In this document: positions 34,009-43,904 of the stretch, piece by piece
How positions within the stretch are numbered: position 1 is the first letter of the stretch
Layout of the letters: the number at the start of each line of letters is the position of its first letter
DNA from: Gemmobacter lutimaris
GTDB taxonomy: Bacteria; Pseudomonadota; Alphaproteobacteria; Rhodobacterales; Rhodobacteraceae
Assembly: GCF_003570715.1 (NCBI RefSeq)
Contig: NZ_QXXQ01000003.1
Span: forward strand, 62,001-126,000
Direction: 5' to 3'
Length of the DNA: 64,000 nucleotides
Made by a program: the position numbers and the translations under genes
Notes under the pieces: model-generated
Seen by the model: the letters and a program-made list of their open reading frames with translations, nothing else
Databases searched by the model: none
What the model was told of the DNA's origin: nothing

Positions 34009-36720
34009 ATGCTTGGTCTCGGAACGCTCGCGCGGAAGGTTTTTGGCACGCCCAATGACCGGAAGGTCAAATCGGTTCGCCCGATGGTCGCCAGGATCAA
34101 CGCGCTGGAGCCAGAGTTTCAGGCGCTGAGCGACGAGGAACTGATCGCGCGCACCCGCGCCCTTCAGGACCGCGTGCAGAACAAGGGCGAAAGCCTTGAC
34201 AGCATCCTGCCCGAAGCCTTTGCCAACTGCCGTGAAGGCGCGCGCCGCGCGTTGGGCCTGCGGGCCTTCGACGTGCAGCTGAAAGCAGGGATCTTCCTGC
34301 ATCAGGGCAATATCGCCGAGATGAAGACCGGTGAGGGCAAGACGCTGATGGCGACCTTCCCGGCCTATCTGAACGCCTTGGCCGGCAAGGGCGTGCATGT
34401 CGTCACGGTGAACGACTATCTTGCCAAGCGCGACTCCGAATGGATGGGCAAGGTCTTTGCCCAGCTTGGCCTGACCTGCGGCGTGGTCTATCCCTACCAG
34501 CCCGAGGCCGAGAAACACGCGGCCTATCGCGCCGACATCACCTATGCAACGAACAACGAACTGGGCTTCGACTACCTTCGTGACAACATGAAGGGCAGCA
34601 TCGAAGAGATGATGCAGCGTGGCCATTTCTTCGCCATCGTGGACGAAGTCGACTCGATCCTCATCGACGAGGCGCGCACACCGCTGATCATTTCCGGTCC
34701 CAGCCAGGACCGCAGCGACCTTTACACCCGCGTCGATACGCTGATGCCCGAACTGACCGAGGCGCATTTCAAGCTGGATGAAAAGGGCCGTAACGCGACC
34801 TATACCGAAGAAGGCAACGAGTTCATTGAAGCCCGGCTGCGCCAGTCCGGCCTTCTGCCGGAAGGTCAGACGCTTTACGACCCCGAAAGCACCACGCTGG
34901 TGCACCACATCAATCAGGCGCTGCGTGCCCACAAGCTGTTCCACCGCGACCAGAACTATATCGTGCGCGATGGCGAGGTGGTGCTGATCGACGAATTCAC
35001 CGGCCGGATGATGCGCGGCCGCCGCTTGTCGGACGGGCTGCATCAGGCGATCGAGGCCAAGGAAGGCGTGTCGATCCAGCCCGAGAACGTGACGCTGGCC
35101 TCTGTGACCTTCCAGAACTACTTCCGCCTTTATGACAAGCTGTCGGGCATGACCGGCACCGCCCAGACCGAGGCGGAAGAATTCATGGAAATCTACAAGC
35201 TCGGCGTGGTCGAAGTGCCGACCAACCGCCCGGTCGCGCGGAAGGACGAACACGATCAGGTCTATCGCACCGCGCGCGAGAAATACGAGGGTGTGGTCAA
35301 GGCCATCGGCGAGGCGCATGAAAAGGGCCAGCCCATGCTGGTCGGCACCACCTCGATCGAGAAATCGGAATTCCTCTCCGATCTGCTGAAGAAGGCTGGC
35401 GTGCCGCATAACGTGCTGAACGCGCGGCAGCACGAACAGGAAGCGCAGATCGTGGCGGATGCAGGGCGCTTCGGCGCGGTGACCATCGCCACCAACATGG
35501 CCGGGCGCGGCACCGACATCCAGCTTGGCGGCAATGTCGAGATGAAGGTGATGCAGGCCATCACCGCCGACCCGCATCTGCACCCCGACGAGGTGCGCGC
35601 CAAGGTCGAGGCGGAACATGCCGCAGAAAAGCAGAAGGTGATCGAGGCGGGCGGCCTGTTCGTTCTGGGCACCGAACGCCACGAAAGCCGCCGCATCGAC
35701 AACCAGTTGCGCGGCCGCTCGGGCCGTCAGGGCGACCCTGGCCGCTCTGTCTTCTTCCTGTCGCTGGAAGATGACCTGATGCGCATCTTCGGGTCGGAAC
35801 GGCTGGACAGCGTGCTGTCGAAACTGGGGATGAAGGAAGGCGAGGCCATCGTTCACCCCTGGGTCAACAAGTCGCTGGAACGCGCGCAGGCGAAGGTCGA
35901 GGGCCGCAACTTCGACGTCCGCAAGCAACTGCTGAAGTTCGACGATGTGATGAACGACCAGCGCAAGGTGATCTTCGGTCAGCGGCTGGAGATCATGCAG
36001 GCCGAGGATCTGTCGGAAATCGCGCAGGACATGCGCTATCAGGTCATCGACGATCTGGTCGAACAGTTCATGCCCGCCAAGACCTACCCCGAACAGTGGA
36101 ACACGACCGGGCTTTACGCCGCGCTGCTGGAAAAGATGGCGCTGGACGTGAAGGTGATCGACTGGGCCAAGGAAGAGGGTGTCGATCAGGACGTGATCCG
36201 CGAACGGCTTGAGAAAGCCTCCGATGCCATGATGGCCGAGAAGCTGGCAAGCTTCGGGCCGGAAACCATGCGCAATATCGAAAAACAGCTTCTGTTGCAG
36301 ACCATCGACGGCAAGTGGCGCGAACACCTGCTGCGGCTGGAACATCTGCGCTCGGTCGTGGGGTTCCGGGGCTATGCCCAGCGTGACCCGCTGTCGGAAT
36401 ACAAGACCGAAGCTTTCGCGCTGTTCGAATCCATGCTGGACGGGCTGCGTCAGGACGTGACGCAGAAGCTCGCGCTGATCCGGCCAGTGACGCAGGAAGA
36501 ACAGCAACAGATGATGGCGCAGTATCTGGCCCAGCAGCAGGCGGCACAGGAAGCCGCCGATGCTGCGGCAGCTACGGGCAGCCATGAGGCGGTGGAACAT
36601 ATCGCCGCTGCGGGCTTCGACGAGGCCGACCCTTCGACATGGGGCAACCCTTCGCGCAACGATCCCTGCCCCTGCGGCTCGGGCGAGAAGTTCAAGCATT
36701 GCCACGGCCGCCTCGTCTGA
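34009..36720 (+). CDS. secA: Protein translocase ATPase SecA
   Basis: Motor of the Sec pathway that drives unfolded proteins through SecYEG. The 903-residue product has Walker A MKTGEGKT (about residue 104), the DEAD-like [29 protein letters not shown], the second ATPase motif [13 protein letters not shown], and the C-terminal zinc-binding [14 protein letters not shown], which contacts SecB and lipids. A GGAG ribosome-binding site is 6 bases before the ATG. It is divergent from the parvulin isomerase across 189 bases. Confidence 0.98.
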   Translation: MLGLGTLARKVFGTPNDRKVKSVRPMVARINALEPEFQALSDEELIARTRALQDRVQNKGESLDSILPEAFANCREGARRALGLRAFDVQLKAGIFLHQGNIAEMKTGEGKTLMATFPAYLNALAGKGVHVVTVNDYLAKRDSEWMGKVFAQLGLTCGVVYPYQPEAEKHAAYRADITYATNNELGFDYLRDNMKGSIEEMMQRGHFFAIVDEVDSILIDEARTPLIISGPSQDRSDLYTRVDTLMPELTEAHFKLDEKGRNATYTEEGNEFIEARLRQSGLLPEGQTLYDPESTTLVHHINQALRAHKLFHRDQNYIVRDGEVVLIDEFTGRMMRGRRLSDGLHQAIEAKEGVSIQPENVTLASVTFQNYFRLYDKLSGMTGTAQTEAEEFMEIYKLGVVEVPTNRPVARKDEHDQVYRTAREKYEGVVKAIGEAHEKGQPMLVGTTSIEKSEFLSDLLKKAGVPHNVLNARQHEQEAQIVADAGRFGAVTIATNMAGRGTDIQLGGNVEMKVMQAITADPHLHPDEVRAKVEAEHAAEKQKVIEAGGLFVLGTERHESRRIDNQLRGRSGRQGDPGRSVFFLSLEDDLMRIFGSERLDSVLSKLGMKEGEAIVHPWVNKSLERAQAKVEGRNFDVRKQLLKFDDVMNDQRKVIFGQRLEIMQAEDLSEIAQDMRYQVIDDLVEQFMPAKTYPEQWNTTGLYAALLEKMALDVKVIDWAKEEGVDQDVIRERLEKASDAMMAEKLASFGPETMRNIEKQLLLQTIDGKWREHLLRLEHLRSVVGFRGYAQRDPLSEYKTEAFALFESMLDGLRQDVTQKLALIRPVTQEEQQQMMAQYLAQQQAAQEAADAAAATGSHEAVEHIAAAGFDEADPSTWGNPSRNDPCPCGSGEKFKHCHGRLV

Positions 36721-36823
36721 GGCGGTCTACCGGCGCGCTGCTGGAAACATTCCCCGCTTTCGCCACGGAATGGCCCGGTTTCCTGACTAGTCCTGACCGG
36801 GACAGAAACTCGGGAGCCTTCCG

Positions 36824-37825
36824 ATGGACATGAAACGTCGAATCGCGCTTGCCGCCGCGCTGTTGGCTGCGGGTCTTGGCGCGGGCCACTTTGTGCAGAA
36901 CCGTGCCGCGACCGAACGGCTGGCTGCGCAGCGCGAAGCTGCGGCAGTCAAGGTCCGGGCGACCAGCGTTGTGCCGTTGGCGGCCGAGTCCGATCCGGCG
37001 CCATTGGCGTCGGTGCGTCCGCCAGAGGCAAAAGCCGCGGCCTTGCCCGCTGCACCGATGTTGACACCGGCCCCTGCGCCAAAACCGGAATTGGTTGCCC
37101 TGCCGACGCCCGATCCTGCACCTACCGTTTTGCCGGATTCTTCCGCGCAGGTTGAGGCCAAGGCCTGCCCCGTGACGTTGGACCTTGCAGCGCAGGATCA
37201 CGCGATGCTGGGCCTGACCTTACTGGCCCCTTGTCAGCCGGATGCCCGCGTGGTGATCAAGCATGGCGGTCTGGCGATCACCGGAAAAACCTCGGCGACC
37301 GGCACGCTGTTCGTGGATCTTCCCGCGATGACGGCCGATGGCACTGTGACGGCGAAACTCGCCGACGGCACGCGGGTCGAAGCGAGGCAGCCGATCCCCG
37401 AAGTCGCCGGTCTGCGCCGCTTTGCCGTGCAATGGCTGGACCGCGATGCCTTTCAGGTGCAGGCGTTCGAAAACGGTGCCGATTATGGCCAGCCCGGCAA
37501 TGTTTCGGCCAATGCGCCGCATACGCCGGTGCCGGGCAAGCCCTTGGCTGGCGGCTTCCTGACCCTGCTGGGCGACGATTCGGTCGATCTGCCGATGCTG
37601 GCCGAGGTCTATACCTTCCCCGCGACGGGCACGGCTGATGTGGTGGTCGAGGCGGTGGTGACAGAGACAACCTGCGGGCGCGAACTGCTGGGGGAAACGG
37701 TGACATCGGAAGGTGGGAAAAGCGCGACCTCCGAACTGACGCTCGCCATGCCGGATTGCGGGGCTTCGGGTGATATTCTGGTATTGAAAAACCTCGTGCC
37801 GGGAACGAAACTCGCCACAAGGTAA
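36824..37825 (+). CDS. Exported or membrane-anchored hypothetical protein
   Basis: A 333-residue protein with an N-terminal hydrophobic helix (IALAAALLAAGLGAG) after KRR, which may be an anchor or a signal. An alanine/proline-rich linker (about 45-110) follows, then a soluble domain with VKACPVTLDLAAQDHAML-like and LLAPCQPDARVVIKHGGL segments in which a Cys pair may bridge. The C-terminal part contains VVVEAVVTETTCGREL and another Cys before the end. It starts 103 bases after secA and 14 bases ahead of the next exported protein, so the pair are probably co-transcribed. I do not recognise a family with known activity. Confidence 0.75.
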   Translation: MDMKRRIALAAALLAAGLGAGHFVQNRAATERLAAQREAAAVKVRATSVVPLAAESDPAPLASVRPPEAKAAALPAAPMLTPAPAPKPELVALPTPDPAPTVLPDSSAQVEAKACPVTLDLAAQDHAMLGLTLLAPCQPDARVVIKHGGLAITGKTSATGTLFVDLPAMTADGTVTAKLADGTRVEARQPIPEVAGLRRFAVQWLDRDAFQVQAFENGADYGQPGNVSANAPHTPVPGKPLAGGFLTLLGDDSVDLPMLAEVYTFPATGTADVVVEAVVTETTCGRELLGETVTSEGGKSATSELTLAMPDCGASGDILVLKNLVPGTKLATR

Positions 37826-37839
37826 CTTGAAGGCCAGAC

Positions 37840-39363
37840 ATGCGTTTGATGCTTTGGTGCGCGGCGGTTTTCGCCGCGCTCTCGTTTTGCGGGCAGGCGG
37901 CACAGGCGCAGGATGTCACCCTGACGGCGCGCGACGGATCCTTGTCGATCGACGGCACGCTGATGGGGTTTGATGGTGAATTCTACCGGGTTGAAACCCG
38001 GTTCGGTATGCTGACGGTGGATGGCGAGGGCGTGATCTGCGACGGTCCGGGCTGCCCTGACATGACCGCAACACTGGCCGTTCTGCGGATTGCCGGGGCT
38101 GAGGCACCGGGCAAGGCGTTGCTGCCGCCGCTGCTGGCCGCCTATGCGAAAACGCGCGCGCTGGCCCTGAAGCTGGAGCCTCAGGGCGCCGGTTTCATCG
38201 CGGCATTGTCGGAAACCGGAACCGATCAGGTGCTGGCGCGCATCACCTTCAGCCCGACCTCACCCGAGGAGGCGCGCGCGGCGCTGCTGTCCGGCGCGGC
38301 CGAACTTGCGGTTTCGGCGACAGCCGACAAGGGTTTCGGTGCACGGGCCATGGCGCTGGATGCGTTGATCCCGATTGTCGCGCATGACAATCGGCTGCCC
38401 CGGATCTCGACCCCCGATCTGGCTCAGGCGCTGTCGGGTGAAATTCGTAACTGGCAGGCGCTGGGTGGGCCCGACATGCCGCTGGCGCTGCATGCGCTGG
38501 CCAGGGACACTTCGGTGCAGCAGGCTTTGGTGGCGCGTCTGGGGCGCGATGTGCCTGCGGTCGTGATCCATGATACGCCCGAGGCGCTGGCCGCGGCGGT
38601 GGCGCGGGACCCTTGGGCACTGGCGATCACCGGGCAGGCGCAACGTGGTGCCGCACGGGCCTTGCCGCTGACCGATAGCTGCGGTTTTCCGCTGCTGGCC
38701 GACCGGGCGCTGGTGAAGGCGGGGGATTATCCGCTGACCTTTGCCATCAACCTCCTGACCCCGCGCCGCCGTCTGCCGCTTTTCGCGCGGGAGTTTCTGG
38801 ATTTTCTGGACCATCCGGCTGCCGAGGCGGCGGTTGCAGAAGCCGGGTATATCGACCGCGCGCCCGAAACCGTGCCGCTGACAGCGGACGGGCTACGCCT
38901 GCTGAATGCGATCAAGGGGGCCGGGGGCGATGTCCCGCTGGCCGAGCTGAAACGTCTGGCCGATGCCATGGCGGGCGCCAGCCGGTCGTCGCTGACCTTC
39001 CGGTTCGAGGATGGGTCGGCCACGCTGGATGCAAGGTCGCGGGAAAACCTGCGCCTTCTGGCCCGGATGATCGAGGTTGATGCCTTCCGGGGCAACAGGC
39101 TGATCCTTGCAGGCTTTTCCGATGGTTCGGGCGACGGGGCCGCCAATATGCGGCTGTCTGAAAGCCGGGCCATCGGTGTGCTGACCGCGCTGTCCTCTGC
39201 GCTGCCGCTCGGGACCGACCCTGCGCACCTGCCCGAGGTGGAGGCGTTCGGCGAGGCGCTGCCGATGGCCTGCGACACAACCGCAGCCGGGCGTCGTGCA
39301 AACCGCCGGGTCGAGGTCTGGTTGCGCCCGGTGTTCACAGATAGCCCTGAGACCGGAAACTGA
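37840..39363 (+). CDS. Periplasmic binding-protein domain fused to OmpA-like domain
   Basis: A 507-residue exported protein: signal peptide (ending QAAQA-Q), a short N-terminal beta domain with one Cys pair (ICDGPGCPD), and a PstS-type binding-protein region (about 80-335; ITFSPTSPEEARAALLSGAAE, SAEIRNW-like and FAREFLDFLDHPAAEAAVAEAGYI). A C-terminal OmpA-like peptidoglycan-binding domain ends it (FRFEDGSATLDARSRENL, FSDGSGDGAANMRLSESRA, RRANRRVEVWL). The fusion suggests a binding lobe tethered to the cell wall. Ligand unknown. Its last 29 bases overlap the convergent radC gene. Confidence 0.85.
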   Translation: MRLMLWCAAVFAALSFCGQAAQAQDVTLTARDGSLSIDGTLMGFDGEFYRVETRFGMLTVDGEGVICDGPGCPDMTATLAVLRIAGAEAPGKALLPPLLAAYAKTRALALKLEPQGAGFIAALSETGTDQVLARITFSPTSPEEARAALLSGAAELAVSATADKGFGARAMALDALIPIVAHDNRLPRISTPDLAQALSGEIRNWQALGGPDMPLALHALARDTSVQQALVARLGRDVPAVVIHDTPEALAAAVARDPWALAITGQAQRGAARALPLTDSCGFPLLADRALVKAGDYPLTFAINLLTPRRRLPLFAREFLDFLDHPAAEAAVAEAGYIDRAPETVPLTADGLRLLNAIKGAGGDVPLAELKRLADAMAGASRSSLTFRFEDGSATLDARSRENLRLLARMIEVDAFRGNRLILAGFSDGSGDGAANMRLSESRAIGVLTALSSALPLGTDPAHLPEVEAFGEALPMACDTTAAGRRANRRVEVWLRPVFTDSPETGN

Positions 39364-40105
39364 TCTCCCGTTCCCTTCCGACGATCAGATGATCGTGCAG
39401 CACAAGGCCCAGCACCTCGGCTGCGTCGCGGATCTGCATGGTCATCTGGATGTCGGCGTCCGAGGGTGTCGGGTCGCCGGAAGGGTGATTATGCACCAGA
39501 ATCAGTGCACTGGCATTCAGTTCCAGCGCCCGCTTCACCACTTCGCGCGGATAGACCGGCACATGATCCACCGTGCCGCGTGCCTGTTCCTCATCCGCGA
39601 TCAGCACATTCTTGCGGTCCAGAAACAGGATACGGAACTGCTCGGTTTCCCGATGCGCCATGGTCGTATGGCAATAATCCAGCAGCGCATCCCAGCTTGA
39701 CAGCACCGGCCGGTGCATCACCTTGGCCCGCGCCATACGCTGCGCTGCCGCCTCGACGATCTTCAATTCCTGCACCACTGCCTCGCCTACGCCTTTCACC
39801 GCCAGCAGGCGGGGCACAGGGGCGGCAATCACACGATTGAAATCGCCAAAGCTCTCCAGCAGCAGCCGGGCCAGTGGTTTGACATCTTGGCGGGGAATGG
39901 CACGGAACAGCAGAAGTTCCAGCAATTCATAATCCGGCAGTGCAGTGGCGCCGCCTTCCATGAACCGCGCGCGCAGGCGTTTGCGGTGGTCGGCAATATA
40001 CGAGGGCAGGCGCCCCTGAAGGGCGTAACCCACCGCCTCATCCTCGTCACCCGACGGGGCGAAAAGGGGCAGGGGGGCTTCAGCGAAGGCGCGGGATCTG
40101 GTCAT
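39335..40105 (-). CDS. radC: RadC-family JAB-domain protein
   Basis: A 256-residue member of the RadC (MPN/JAB) family. The N-terminal half has a helix-hairpin-helix segment (VPRLLAVKGVGEAVVQELK). The C-terminal half has the metal-binding JAMM motif HNHPSGDPTPSDAD, preceded by FLDRKNVLIADEEQARGT. The old link to DNA repair is doubtful; the family's real activity is uncertain. Its end overlaps the end of the OmpA-fusion gene on the other strand by 29 bases. Confidence 0.93.
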   Translation of the reverse strand: MTRSRAFAEAPLPLFAPSGDEDEAVGYALQGRLPSYIADHRKRLRARFMEGGATALPDYELLELLLFRAIPRQDVKPLARLLLESFGDFNRVIAAPVPRLLAVKGVGEAVVQELKIVEAAAQRMARAKVMHRPVLSSWDALLDYCHTTMAHRETEQFRILFLDRKNVLIADEEQARGTVDHVPVYPREVVKRALELNASALILVHNHPSGDPTPSDADIQMTMQIRDAAEVLGLVLHDHLIVGREREISFRSQGYL

Positions 40106-40205
40106 GCCCGCAGCTTGCGCCCCGAATCGTAAACGGGCGGTTAACCGCGCCGGGGCTTGCCTTTGGCGCAGTCACCGGCTTCCATGGCATGAAACAGGAG
40201 GCGGC

Positions 40206-41219
40206 ATGACACTCGGTCAACTGAAGGCCCAAGGGACGCCGCGCGAGATCGGGCGGGCGCTGGGCATGGCGGGGCGGGCGGCGGTGCTGACCCATCTGCG
40301 CGGCAACCCCTTCTGGCGCGAAGCGGTCGATCCGGTGCATGCGGGCCGCCGCGCCCGCATGGCCGAAACCGTGCGCACCCGTTTCCCCGCGATCTGGGCC
40401 GAGATCGAGGGTCTGGCCGAGGGGCTGGGTCTGCCCTTCGCCGAGGTTTTTGCCTGGCAATGCCGGGGCGACATCCTCGCCGCGCTGCCGCCGTTTGCTG
40501 AAGCCGAGGGCTGCACCTCGGTCCTGCGCCCCGGCAACCCGGCGGTGATGGCACATAATGAGGATGGTTACCCGAGCCTGCGCGGCCATTGCTTTCTGGC
40601 CGACCTCGCCCCGGAGGGTGCGCCGCGTTTCGTCAGCTTCTGCTATCCGGGCTCCATCCCCGGACATACTTTTGCGATGACCGAAGCGGGGCTGGGGATG
40701 ACGGTGAACAATATCCGCCTGCAAGGGGTGGAGCCTTCGGTGCCACGCATGGTTCTGGGCCGGGCGATGCTGGCCTGCGCCACAGCGGCAGATGCGGTGG
40801 CACTTCTGGAGAGCGCGAACTCTGGCGGCTTTCACATCGGGCTGGGCGAGGCCGCCAGCGGGCGGCTCTGGTCTGTGGAATATGGCGGCGGGGCGCTGAC
40901 CGCGCAGGAGGTGACGGCGCCCTTCGCCCATGCCAATCATGCGCTGCACCATTCGGGTGGGCTGGCGTCGCAATATATCACCCGCTCCTCCGCAGACCGG
41001 CAGGCGCGCGCCGAGGCTTTGCTGGCTGGCGATCCGCTGGCGGTGCTGGCCGATGCCGCCGGGCCGGGCCTGCCGATCCGCCGCACCGACCCGTGCGACC
41101 CGGATGAGGAGAACACGCTTGCCACGGTGGTGATGCGGCTTGACGGCGGCGGGATCGACTGGCGGGTTTATGACGATCCCGCACAGCCGCCGACCCACGC
41201 GGGCCGGATCGGCGGCTGA
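40206..41219 (+). CDS. C45-type autoproteolytic acyltransferase/hydrolase
   Basis: A 337-residue protein of the acyl-CoA:6-aminopenicillanate acyltransferase-like (peptidase C45) group within the N-terminal nucleophile hydrolases. The expected self-cleavage exposes the Cys in AEGCTSVL (about residue 102). Other family segments are IEGLAEGLGLPFAEVFAWQC, MAHNEDGYPSLRGHCFL, and FCYPGSIPGHTFAMTEAGLGMTVNN (shown broken: FCYPGSIPGHTF, MTEAGLGMTVNN). An AGGAGG ribosome-binding site precedes the ATG at 40206, so the longer open frame from 40104 is not used. Natural substrate unknown; no penicillin genes are nearby. Confidence 0.85.
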   Translation: MTLGQLKAQGTPREIGRALGMAGRAAVLTHLRGNPFWREAVDPVHAGRRARMAETVRTRFPAIWAEIEGLAEGLGLPFAEVFAWQCRGDILAALPPFAEAEGCTSVLRPGNPAVMAHNEDGYPSLRGHCFLADLAPEGAPRFVSFCYPGSIPGHTFAMTEAGLGMTVNNIRLQGVEPSVPRMVLGRAMLACATAADAVALLESANSGGFHIGLGEAASGRLWSVEYGGGALTAQEVTAPFAHANHALHHSGGLASQYITRSSADRQARAEALLAGDPLAVLADAAGPGLPIRRTDPCDPDEENTLATVVMRLDGGGIDWRVYDDPAQPPTHAGRIGG

Positions 41220-41225
41220 GGCGGC

Positions 41226-42689
41226 TCAGGCAGAAACCGCGAGTTCCGTCATCATCCCGGTCGCCAGATGGCCCATGTGGTGGCAATGCAGCATCCACGG
41301 CGCGACTTCGCCCGCATCGAAGGCAATGGTCACGCTGCCCATGGCAGGCACATGCACCGTATCGCGCAGCGCGCCCGCGAACCGGGTGCCGTTGACCTCG
41401 ACCACCTGAAATACATGGCCATGCAGATGCATCGGATGCGCCATCATCGACATGTTGTGGAACATCAGTTCCACCCTCTCGCCGTTTTTCGCGACGACCG
41501 GGGTCCGGTTGTCCCATGTCTGGCCATTGATCGTCCAGACATAGGGCTGCATGGCACCACCCAGCATGATCATCTGCCGGCTTTGCACCGGGCGCTCGGG
41601 CAGTGAGGTCACGGCACGCAAGGCCAGCTCCTGCCGCATGTCGCCGGAAACCGGCGGATGCGCCTTGTCGGAAAGCGCGGCGATCCGGGGAATGGTGGCC
41701 CCCTGTGGGGCAAGAAGGATTCCGGTGCGTTCGCGCGCGCCTTCGCGCAGGGCGAGTATGGGCTGTGCGGTGCCGTCGGCGGGCAGGTCGATCTCGATAT
41801 CCAGCCGCTGTGCCGGGGCGATGGAGAAGCGGTCGCCGGGCAGCGGCATCACCGGCTCGCCATCCACCGCGACCAGCAGGGCCGGGGTGCCGGTATCTAC
41901 CCAGAAAGCGGTCATCGCGGCGCCGTTGATGACCCGCAGTCGGATGCGCCCGCCGCGTTCGACTGTGATGACCTCGGGATCGTGCAGCGTGCGGTCATTG
42001 GCCAGATAGGCGTCGAAGTTGAAATCGTTGAGGTCCATGGCCATGCCAGCCATACCTGCCATCTCCCCCATCCCTTCCATGCTGCCATGCCCCATGGCAG
42101 CGTGATCCATGCCACCCGGCGCGCTGTGGTTCATGCTGCCATGATCCATCGCCATGCCGCCGGTCACCTCGGCCAGCACCTCCTCCGGCGAACGGAAGGC
42201 GAAGTCGTGCAGGAACATCACCACCTCCTGCCGGTCGGCGCGCAGATCCTCGGTGCTGCGCAGGATCAGCGGCGCGGCCAGAAGACCGATCTCCTGCTCC
42301 GGCAGATGGCTGTGCATCCAGAAGGTGCCGGGGCGGGGCGCATAATCATAGCCACGGGTCTCGCCCGGTTTCAGCATCGGGTTGGTATTGGGCACGCCAT
42401 CCTGCGCATTGGGCGGGATCTGGCCGTGCCAGTGGATGATCGTCTCGACCGGCAGCGCATTGGTCAGATCGACGCGAAAGCGCTGATCGGGGGCGAGCGT
42501 CAGGCCAAGGCCACCCTGCGCGTTCATTAGCCCCATGACGGTGGCGGCACGACCGCCAACCTCGATCACGCGGGTGGTGGCGGTCAGCGACAGCGGGGCA
42601 GTGGCGGCACGCAGCCGGGCAGGAACCGCAAGCGAAGCGGCCATGGCCGCAGAGGCGGCCATGAAGCCGCGGCGGGAAAATCGGGTCAT
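41226..42689 (-). CDS. Multicopper oxidase with Met/His-rich insert
   Basis: Periplasmic copper oxidase of the CueO/CopA type, which oxidises Cu(I) and protects against copper. The 487-residue protein has a twin-arginine signal (FSRRGFMAASAAMAASL). Copper ligands are HWHG (86-89), HSH (126-128), HPMHLHGHVF and the C-terminal WMLHCHHMGHLATGM. An insert at about residues 179-218 holds 11 Met and 4 His within 40 residues, a probable Cu(I)-capturing loop. A small Cys/His exported protein is encoded 38 bases upstream in the same direction. Confidence 0.94.
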   Translation of the reverse strand: MTRFSRRGFMAASAAMAASLAVPARLRAATAPLSLTATTRVIEVGGRAATVMGLMNAQGGLGLTLAPDQRFRVDLTNALPVETIIHWHGQIPPNAQDGVPNTNPMLKPGETRGYDYAPRPGTFWMHSHLPEQEIGLLAAPLILRSTEDLRADRQEVVMFLHDFAFRSPEEVLAEVTGGMAMDHGSMNHSAPGGMDHAAMGHGSMEGMGEMAGMAGMAMDLNDFNFDAYLANDRTLHDPEVITVERGGRIRLRVINGAAMTAFWVDTGTPALLVAVDGEPVMPLPGDRFSIAPAQRLDIEIDLPADGTAQPILALREGARERTGILLAPQGATIPRIAALSDKAHPPVSGDMRQELALRAVTSLPERPVQSRQMIMLGGAMQPYVWTINGQTWDNRTPVVAKNGERVELMFHNMSMMAHPMHLHGHVFQVVEVNGTRFAGALRDTVHVPAMGSVTIAFDAGEVAPWMLHCHHMGHLATGMMTELAVSA

Positions 42690-42727
42690 CTTGATCTCCG
42701 GTCAAAAGTGGGACTTTGGGACAGGAG

Positions 42728-43054
42728 TCAAAGACGCGGCGGCTTGCCTTCCGGTTCGGGGCTGGTGGAGGTGGCGAGGGCAAGAACAGGGGCCGGTTCG
42801 AACGGCATGACACGCTGCATCGGGCCAAGCGGCGCGAAGGCTTCGGTCATCACCGTCTGGCCCAGACAGTGCTGGCGGCAGGTTTCATCCATCCGGCCGG
42901 GTGTCATGCCGTGGCAATCGGGGGCGGTCATGCCCTGCGCCGCATGAGGCTGCGGCATCGCACGGGCGGTGGACATCGCGCCGGGCCACAGGCCGACGGC
43001 CGCCATGAAGACGGCCATAGCCAACAAGCGAAACAAAATGGCCCTGAGTTCCAT
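42728..43054 (-). CDS. Small exported Cys/His protein of the copper operon
   Basis: A 108-residue protein with an N-terminal hydrophobic signal or anchor (ILFRLLAMAVFMAAVGLW). The mature part contains C47-H48-G-M and C59-RQ-H62-C63, surrounded by Met and His residues, then a Pro-rich tail. The residues look suited to binding copper. It is directly upstream of the multicopper oxidase gene on the same strand, and a dyad element sits in front of it. I do not recognise a named family; a periplasmic copper carrier or sensor is a guess. Confidence 0.7.
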   Translation of the reverse strand: MELRAILFRLLAMAVFMAAVGLWPGAMSTARAMPQPHAAQGMTAPDCHGMTPGRMDETCRQHCLGQTVMTEAFAPLGPMQRVMPFEPAPVLALATSTSPEPEGKPPRL

Positions 43055-43097
43055 GGTTGCAATCTAGTGCGGTGGCACGACACTGTCAGATGAAATT

Positions 43098-43109
43098 TCC
43101 GGCACCGGA
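43098..43109 (-). promoter_or_regulatory. Candidate MerR-type dyad before the copper operon
   Basis: On the minus strand, GTAACC, then TTG-TCCGG-TG-CCGGA-AATT, then TCATCT gives a 19-base spacer centred on a perfect TCCGG/CCGGA dyad, about 45 bases before the small Cys/His gene. MerR-family copper regulators (CueR, HmrR) act on promoters with 19-base spacers and a central dyad. The hexamers are weak, so this is tentative. Confidence 0.3.
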
Positions 43110-43152
43110 CAAGGTTACTGCCAAGAGGTTACCCGTCGCATCGGGCAAGGCC

Positions 43153-43791
43153 TCACATGAGCGCCGCCACCCTTTCGGCTACCGCCGCGCCCAGAACCGC
43201 ATGAGCCTCTGCCTCGAAATGCACGCCATCAACCGAGCTGACGGCGATCACCTCCCCTGCGTCCAGAAAGGCTGCCCCGCGAGAAGTGGCGAGGGCGCGG
43301 TAAAGCGGGGGCAGGGCTAGGGATTTGGCGCGGGCACCCCAGAAATCCGGGGCAAGGACGCCGGTTTCCAGCACCGGCGGCGGGCAGATCAGCAGCACCC
43401 GGAAGCCGCCGTGGCGGGTCTGCATCTCGACCCCGAGTGCAAGGTCCAGAAGCCCTGCGATGCCGCCCATCACCGCTTCGGGGCTGGCGCCGAAACGGGT
43501 TTTCATGTCATTGGTGCCCAGCATGATGGTCAGCACATCCAGCGGCCCGTGGCTTTGCAGCGCCTGCCGCAGCGCCGGGTGACCGTTCATCAGCCCGTCC
43601 ATACAAGGGTCATCGAATTGCGCGGTGCGGCCGGGCAGGCCTTCCTCCACCAACTCCCACTCCGGCCCCAGTGCCGCCAGCGCCCGGCGCGGCCAGCGGA
43701 TATCCGGGCCGAAGCGATGATAGCTCACGCGGTCGGTCATCGGGGGTGAACCGTGGGTATTGCTGTCGCCGAAGGTCATCAGAACGGGCAT
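43153..43791 (-). CDS. SGNH/GDSL-family hydrolase
   Basis: A 212-residue esterase-like protein of the SGNH superfamily. It shows block I FGDSNTHG (nucleophile Ser), a Gly-containing block II region (EEGLPGRTAQFDDP), block III GTNDMK and block V DGVHFEAEAH with the catalytic Asp and His. No signal peptide is seen, so it is likely cytoplasmic. The spacing and the GLPGRTA segment resemble the arylesterase/acyl-CoA thioesterase-like subgroup. It is 98 bases upstream of the copper genes and is probably a separate unit. Confidence 0.9.
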   Translation of the reverse strand: MPVLMTFGDSNTHGSPPMTDRVSYHRFGPDIRWPRRALAALGPEWELVEEGLPGRTAQFDDPCMDGLMNGHPALRQALQSHGPLDVLTIMLGTNDMKTRFGASPEAVMGGIAGLLDLALGVEMQTRHGGFRVLLICPPPVLETGVLAPDFWGARAKSLALPPLYRALATSRGAAFLDAGEVIAVSSVDGVHFEAEAHAVLGAAVAERVAALM

Positions 43792-43904
43792 GGCACTCTC
43801 CGTTTTCCCGGCAGGCTAGTGCCGGACGCAGGAAATGCAATTCCCCTTGGCCTTTTGCGGCACTGCGCCCATATAGGGGCAAAGCTGCAAGACACGAGGA
43901 CGCG

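Noticed and set aside
32974-36705. A 1243-codon open frame on the minus strand, running through all of secA
   Set aside because: Only its 3' end (from 33819) is a real gene, with signal peptide and ribosome-binding site. The rest is the antisense of secA, kept open by GC-rich codon bias, and has no protein-like composition.
40104-40205. Longer N terminus for the C45-family gene
   Set aside because: The extension lies in the divergent promoter region with radC and the AGGAGG site points to 40206.
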